Shown: positions 61,256-64,000 of the stretch, piece by piece | Numbering within the stretch: position 1 is the first letter of the stretch | Layout: every line of letters begins with the position of its first letter | Assembly (NCBI GenBank): GCA_016841945.1 | Contig: JAENYC010000005.1 | Coordinates: 1-64,000 of the forward strand | Length of the DNA stretch: 64,000 nt | Reading direction: 5' to 3' | Origin: Haloplasma contractile | GTDB lineage: Bacteria; Bacillota_I; Bacilli_A; Haloplasmatales; Haloplasmataceae | Position numbers and translations under genes: made by a program | The notes under the pieces: model-generated | Told to the model about the DNA's origin: nothing | The model's database searches: none | What the model saw: the letters and a program-made list of their open reading frames with translations, nothing else

Positions 61256-62476
61256 ATGAAGACCATTGTATTTATTGGAACACAGAAATCAGGTTCTAGT
61301 CGTGAGGCAATAAAAGCAGCGCAAGAACTTGGATATTTCACAGTATTATTAACCAATAAGGAAAAACAATTAGCGCAAAGAAAAGAATATATGGATGTAC
61401 ATATGATGAAGTATTGTGATACAACGAATATTAAAGAAATGATAATTATAATTGAAGCATTAATCGATAAAGCTTTTGTGATAATAGGAATTGTTAGCTT
61501 CGTAGATTCTTATGTTCATACGGCTTGTCTATTGGCAAATCATTTCAATGTCAATCATTTTTCTACTGAGGCAATTTATAATATGGAGAATAAGTTAATA
61601 TCTAGAGATTTAATAAAAAACACACCTTATGTACCAAGTTATCAGACAATAGAATCCGATGAATCACTTGAAGAAGAGGAGGTTAAATCTAAATTACCAG
61701 GTATGTTAAAATCTCCGGTATCAACAGGTTCTAAAGATGTTTATAAAGTAGACAATTATGAAGAGTATAAAAGTTGTTTAGAAAAATTAAGAAAAAAATA
61801 CCCTGAGCAACCCATTATATTTGAAGAATATCTAGATGGTCCACAGTATTTAGTAGAAACGCTTGTTATTAGAGGTCAAGTTTACATCATGGCAATCGTT
61901 GAACAAGAAATAAGTTATATCAATGATCATTTTATTGTAACAGGTTACTATTTAGTCATTGAACCGAATCCAATCTTTTTCAGACAACTGAAAAAGGCTG
62001 TTGTTGATATCATCAATTTGCACCTTATGAAAAATGGGAGTTGTCACCTTGAATTAAGATATATAAAAAATCAATGGAAGTTAATCGAAATTAATCCTCG
62101 TATCTCAGGAGGGGGGATGAATCAATTATTATATGCTGGTTATGGCATTAACTTAGTGAAGGAGACATTGAAACTCGCTTTATATCAAGTACCATATATC
62201 GTACCTAAAACGAAGCGTCATGTGTATATTCAATATACAACCATAACTGAAGAAGGGATTATGGAAAAGGTAACAGGAAAAAATAGAGCGATGACTTATC
62301 CAGGCGTTATAAAAGTCTATATAAAACCGAGAAAAGGAAATGTTGTGAGTAAACCAAAATCAATGGGACATCGATATGCCTATGTGTTGGCAACAGGAGG
62401 TAATAAAGAAGAAGCAATTAAACATGCAAAAGATGCAATTAAAGAAATTGAATTTAATATATCTGAAAAAAAATAG
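61256..62476 (+). CDS. ATP-grasp carboxylate-amine ligase
   Basis: 406 residues. A Rossmann-like N-domain (IVFIGTQKSGSSREAIKAAQ), then an ATP-grasp: GMLKSPVSTGSKDVYKV, PIIFEEYLDGPQYLVETLVI, CHLELRYIKNQWKLIEINPR and RISGGGMNQLL. The family includes dipeptide and polyamino-acid ligases (BacD/LysX/CarB-like). With the Mur ligase it gives the two activities fused in cyanophycin synthetase, but separated. ATG 61256 follows AAAGGAAGGGGG. Confidence 0.91.
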   Translation: MKTIVFIGTQKSGSSREAIKAAQELGYFTVLLTNKEKQLAQRKEYMDVHMMKYCDTTNIKEMIIIIEALIDKAFVIIGIVSFVDSYVHTACLLANHFNVNHFSTEAIYNMENKLISRDLIKNTPYVPSYQTIESDESLEEEEVKSKLPGMLKSPVSTGSKDVYKVDNYEEYKSCLEKLRKKYPEQPIIFEEYLDGPQYLVETLVIRGQVYIMAIVEQEISYINDHFIVTGYYLVIEPNPIFFRQLKKAVVDIINLHLMKNGSCHLELRYIKNQWKLIEINPRISGGGMNQLLYAGYGINLVKETLKLALYQVPYIVPKTKRHVYIQYTTITEEGIMEKVTGKNRAMTYPGVIKVYIKPRKGNVVSKPKSMGHRYAYVLATGGNKEEAIKHAKDAIKEIEFNISEKK

Positions 62477-62494
62477 CGGACATCCGCTATTTTA
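62471..62494. terminator. Bidirectional terminator
   Basis: AATAGCGGA (62472-62480) pairs with TCCGCTATT (62483-62491). Convergent genes on both sides. Confidence 0.85.
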
Positions 62495-62752
62495 ATATAC
62501 ATATGGTCTGCCATAATAAAAACGATATGGAGAACCTACGACACCCTGATAGGTATTAAATGTATATGGGAAAGGAAAAGGGTAAGGTACTGGATAAGGT
62601 GCAGGAAAACAACATCTTCGTCCAAAACCAAAGCCTCCTGCCCAGAAAGGAGCAGTAATTGCAAGTCCAGCTAGAAAAGGTAAAAATCTTCCCTCTCCAT
62701 CAACATTATGTCCATCACGATAAGGAGTTGGATAATATGGGGTACCGTTCAT
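62492..62752 (-). CDS. Pro/Tyr/Phe-rich small protein, coat-like
   Basis: 86 residues. The first third is polar (MNGTPYYPTPYRDGHNVDGE), the middle hydrophobic (FLPFLAGLAITAPFWAGG), the end dominated by Pro-Tyr-Phe (CCFPAPYPVPYPFPFPYTFN and YRFYYGRPYVY). Similar PY-rich low-complexity proteins are found in spore coats, but no family could be assigned. ATG 62752 follows GGGAGGTTTAAA; the longer frame from 62773 puts the site inside the gene. Tyr could be cross-linked, by inference. Confidence 0.72.
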   Translation of the reverse strand: MNGTPYYPTPYRDGHNVDGEGRFLPFLAGLAITAPFWAGGFGFGRRCCFPAPYPVPYPFPFPYTFNTYQGVVGSPYRFYYGRPYVY

Positions 62753-62913
62753 TTTAAACCTCCCAAAAAGCATATTTACATCATTAGTCTATGTTGTATG
62801 TGACGTTTTGCATAGGAATAGTACCTATTTTCAATGAAAAAATTTACAATAACTCATAATTTATGTATAATAGTATTATTAATATTAATAAACTGTAAAT
62901 CGAGGGAACAATT

Positions 62914-63783
62914 ATGAAGTATTTATTTGCGGTAAATCCAGTCTCAGGGAAAAACAAAGCAAAAGTAAAGATGAATCAACTGGCTGTTTTACTCAGAGAG
63001 CATAAAATTAATTTTATCGTTTATGAAACACAGCCTTATCATTATGCTAATGATTTAAGAAGTGTCATCAATGAACATAACATCACCCATGTTTTTGCCG
63101 TTGGTGGTGATGGTACAGCACATGAGGTATTGAATGCGGTTATTGGTTTAGATGTATATTTTGGAATCGTGCCATTTGGTTCGGGAAATGATTTTGCGAG
63201 AGTATTAAGGTTACCGAAAAATATAGATAAGGTATTTGATATGATTAAAAAGAATAAACATGTCGTTATTGATGTGGGGAAAGTTAAAGATCGTTACTTT
63301 TTAAATTATATCAGTTTAGGATTAGATGTTGAGATTTTAAAACAATCATTAAAATATAAACGGTTTTTACACAGTGGTTTTGCCTATGTCATCGCAGTTG
63401 TTACAGCTTTAATTACATATAAGTGTCAATCTTATAAAATTAATGATGAAACGAAACAGCTTTATTTAACCACAGTTCATAATGGTAAATTTTATGGTGG
63501 TGGTATGAAAATCAATCCCTTTGCAGAAATCAATGATGGTATTTTAGATTTGTGTACGGTTAAAAAAATGAATCGATTTAAATTATTATGCTTATTTCCA
63601 TCTGTATTTTCAGGGAAACACTTTAAATTTAAAAAATTGGTCGCATTTCAAAGTAAACGTTATTTTCTCATTGAAACAAATGAGGGAAAAGTACCAGTTG
63701 GAATAGATGGAGAATTATATGAATTTGATACGCCAATTGAAATTGAGATTGCATCTGAATGTGTGAAGATGATTAGGTATTAA
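62914..63783 (+). CDS. Diacylglycerol kinase-family lipid kinase (DgkB/YegS)
   Basis: 289 residues. N-domain: LFAVNPVSGKNKAK, FAVGGDGTAHEVLNAVIG with the GGDGT loop, GIVPFGSGNDFARVL. C-domain beta sandwich: GGGMKINPFAEINDGILDL and PVGIDGELYEFD. Soluble lipid kinases of this type recycle diacylglycerol released by lipoteichoic acid synthesis in Bacillota. ATG 62914 follows CGAGGGAAC. The next gene starts about 90 bases on, behind a terminator. Confidence 0.94.
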   Translation: MKYLFAVNPVSGKNKAKVKMNQLAVLLREHKINFIVYETQPYHYANDLRSVINEHNITHVFAVGGDGTAHEVLNAVIGLDVYFGIVPFGSGNDFARVLRLPKNIDKVFDMIKKNKHVVIDVGKVKDRYFLNYISLGLDVEILKQSLKYKRFLHSGFAYVIAVVTALITYKCQSYKINDETKQLYLTTVHNGKFYGGGMKINPFAEINDGILDLCTVKKMNRFKLLCLFPSVFSGKHFKFKKLVAFQSKRYFLIETNEGKVPVGIDGELYEFDTPIEIEIASECVKMIRY

Positions 63784-63812
63784 AAACAACTAACTATTAG
63801 TTGTTTTTTTTA
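63784..63812 (+). terminator. Intrinsic terminator after the lipid kinase gene
   Basis: AAACAACTA (63784-63792) pairs with TAGTTGTTT (63798-63806), followed by T5. Confidence 0.82.
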
Positions 63813-63873
63813 ATGCTTTTAAACAATCAATCATAAAAAAAGCACGTATCCTAAAGTGGAGGTGCAAGAAAAA

Positions 63874-64000
63874 ATGAATGGACGTATTATACATTGGCCA
63901 CATAAGAATATTATAGGTCGTTTATACTTTTTGACAGAAAAAGTAGATGATGAGAATAAACTCATTAATCATTTGTTAGTTCAGGGGATAGAGGGAGTGG
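63874..64000 (+). CDS. Start of an unidentified gene, cut by the window end
   Basis: ATG 63874 follows GTGGAGGTGCAAG, a strong ribosome binding site. The 42 codons seen begin MNGRIIHWPHKNIIGRLYFL and continue without a stop. Too little to assign a family. Confidence 0.7.
   Translation, partial: MNGRIIHWPHKNIIGRLYFLTEKVDDENKLINHLLVQGIEGV

Noticed and set aside
1-64000. Mollicute-type code (TGA as Trp)
   Set aside because: Several clear genes end in TGA at the expected length, for example ytfJ, addB and addA, and Trp positions are TGG throughout.

Overview
The window is AT-rich chromosomal DNA from a low-G+C Gram-positive bacterium (Bacillota, Bacilli side). The evidence is gene order: ytfI/ytfJ-like, ytxK-like and ackA; dnaE, pfkA and pyk; yjbK-like, yjbM (relQ) and nadK; a PucR-type regulator beside msmX; addB-addA. 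Ribosome binding sites are GGAGG or AGGTGAT with many TTG and GTG starts. Genes end in TGA and tryptophan is TGG, so the standard bacterial code applies. Spore-type genes occur (GerW/YtfJ, a CotZ/CotY-like protein, a YheC/YheD ATP-grasp, a possible CotO-like protein), together with UppP and Mur-ligase relatives. This points to a walled, spore-forming lineage or a recent derivative of one. I cannot name the genus; a Haloplasma/Turicibacter-like neighbourhood is a guess.

Layout. 1-240: end of a tRNA cluster (Gly, Gly, Leu). 380-9757: a repeat-rich XRE protein, YidD, asparagine synthase, DUF2953, YtfJ, a YtxK-like methylase, acetate kinase and a short DnaE. 9849-14558: pfkA-pyk, a membrane-anchored Nudix protein, a GyrI-like protein, DUF2085 and a HAD phosphatase. 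15099-19384: a zinc-ribbon membrane protein, clpB behind two CIRCE operators, and a MATE exporter. 19503-29176: decayed ends of an older opp operon followed by an intact oppABCDF-DUF3899 operon whose components carry unusual insertions. 29220-35149: trpS, spx, a CYTH gene broken by a stop codon, relQ, nadK, a PucR-type regulator and msmX. 35201-44777: GNAT, a small membrane protein, addB-addA and a CNNM/CorC protein.

44826-46480 is the most unusual part. Two diverged tandem copies of a micro-operon hold eleven reading frames of about 18-36 codons. Nine belong to one family of heptad-patterned charged peptides. Each copy has its own promoter, an identical inverted repeat just downstream of the -10, and an intrinsic terminator whose 5' arm is coding. 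One copy of one gene is frameshifted. I do not recognise the family.

46486-55085: a pantothenate module (an ECF S-component behind a structured leader, and coaX), a methyltransferase, an alpha-glucosidase, coat-like genes, uppP, mgsA, two paralogous small beta-barrel proteins, a membrane EIIB-like protein lacking the phosphorylatable cysteine, and HPr. 55208-62476: a beta-hydroxyacid dehydrogenase, then a cluster of a YheC/D ATP-grasp, two Mur ligases of equal length, a DUF2156-like acyltransferase and a second ATP-grasp. This cluster looks like a dedicated amide-bond-forming pathway, possibly for an envelope or coat polymer. The window closes with a Pro/Tyr/Phe-rich small protein, a diacylglycerol-kinase-family enzyme and the first 42 codons of an unidentified gene.
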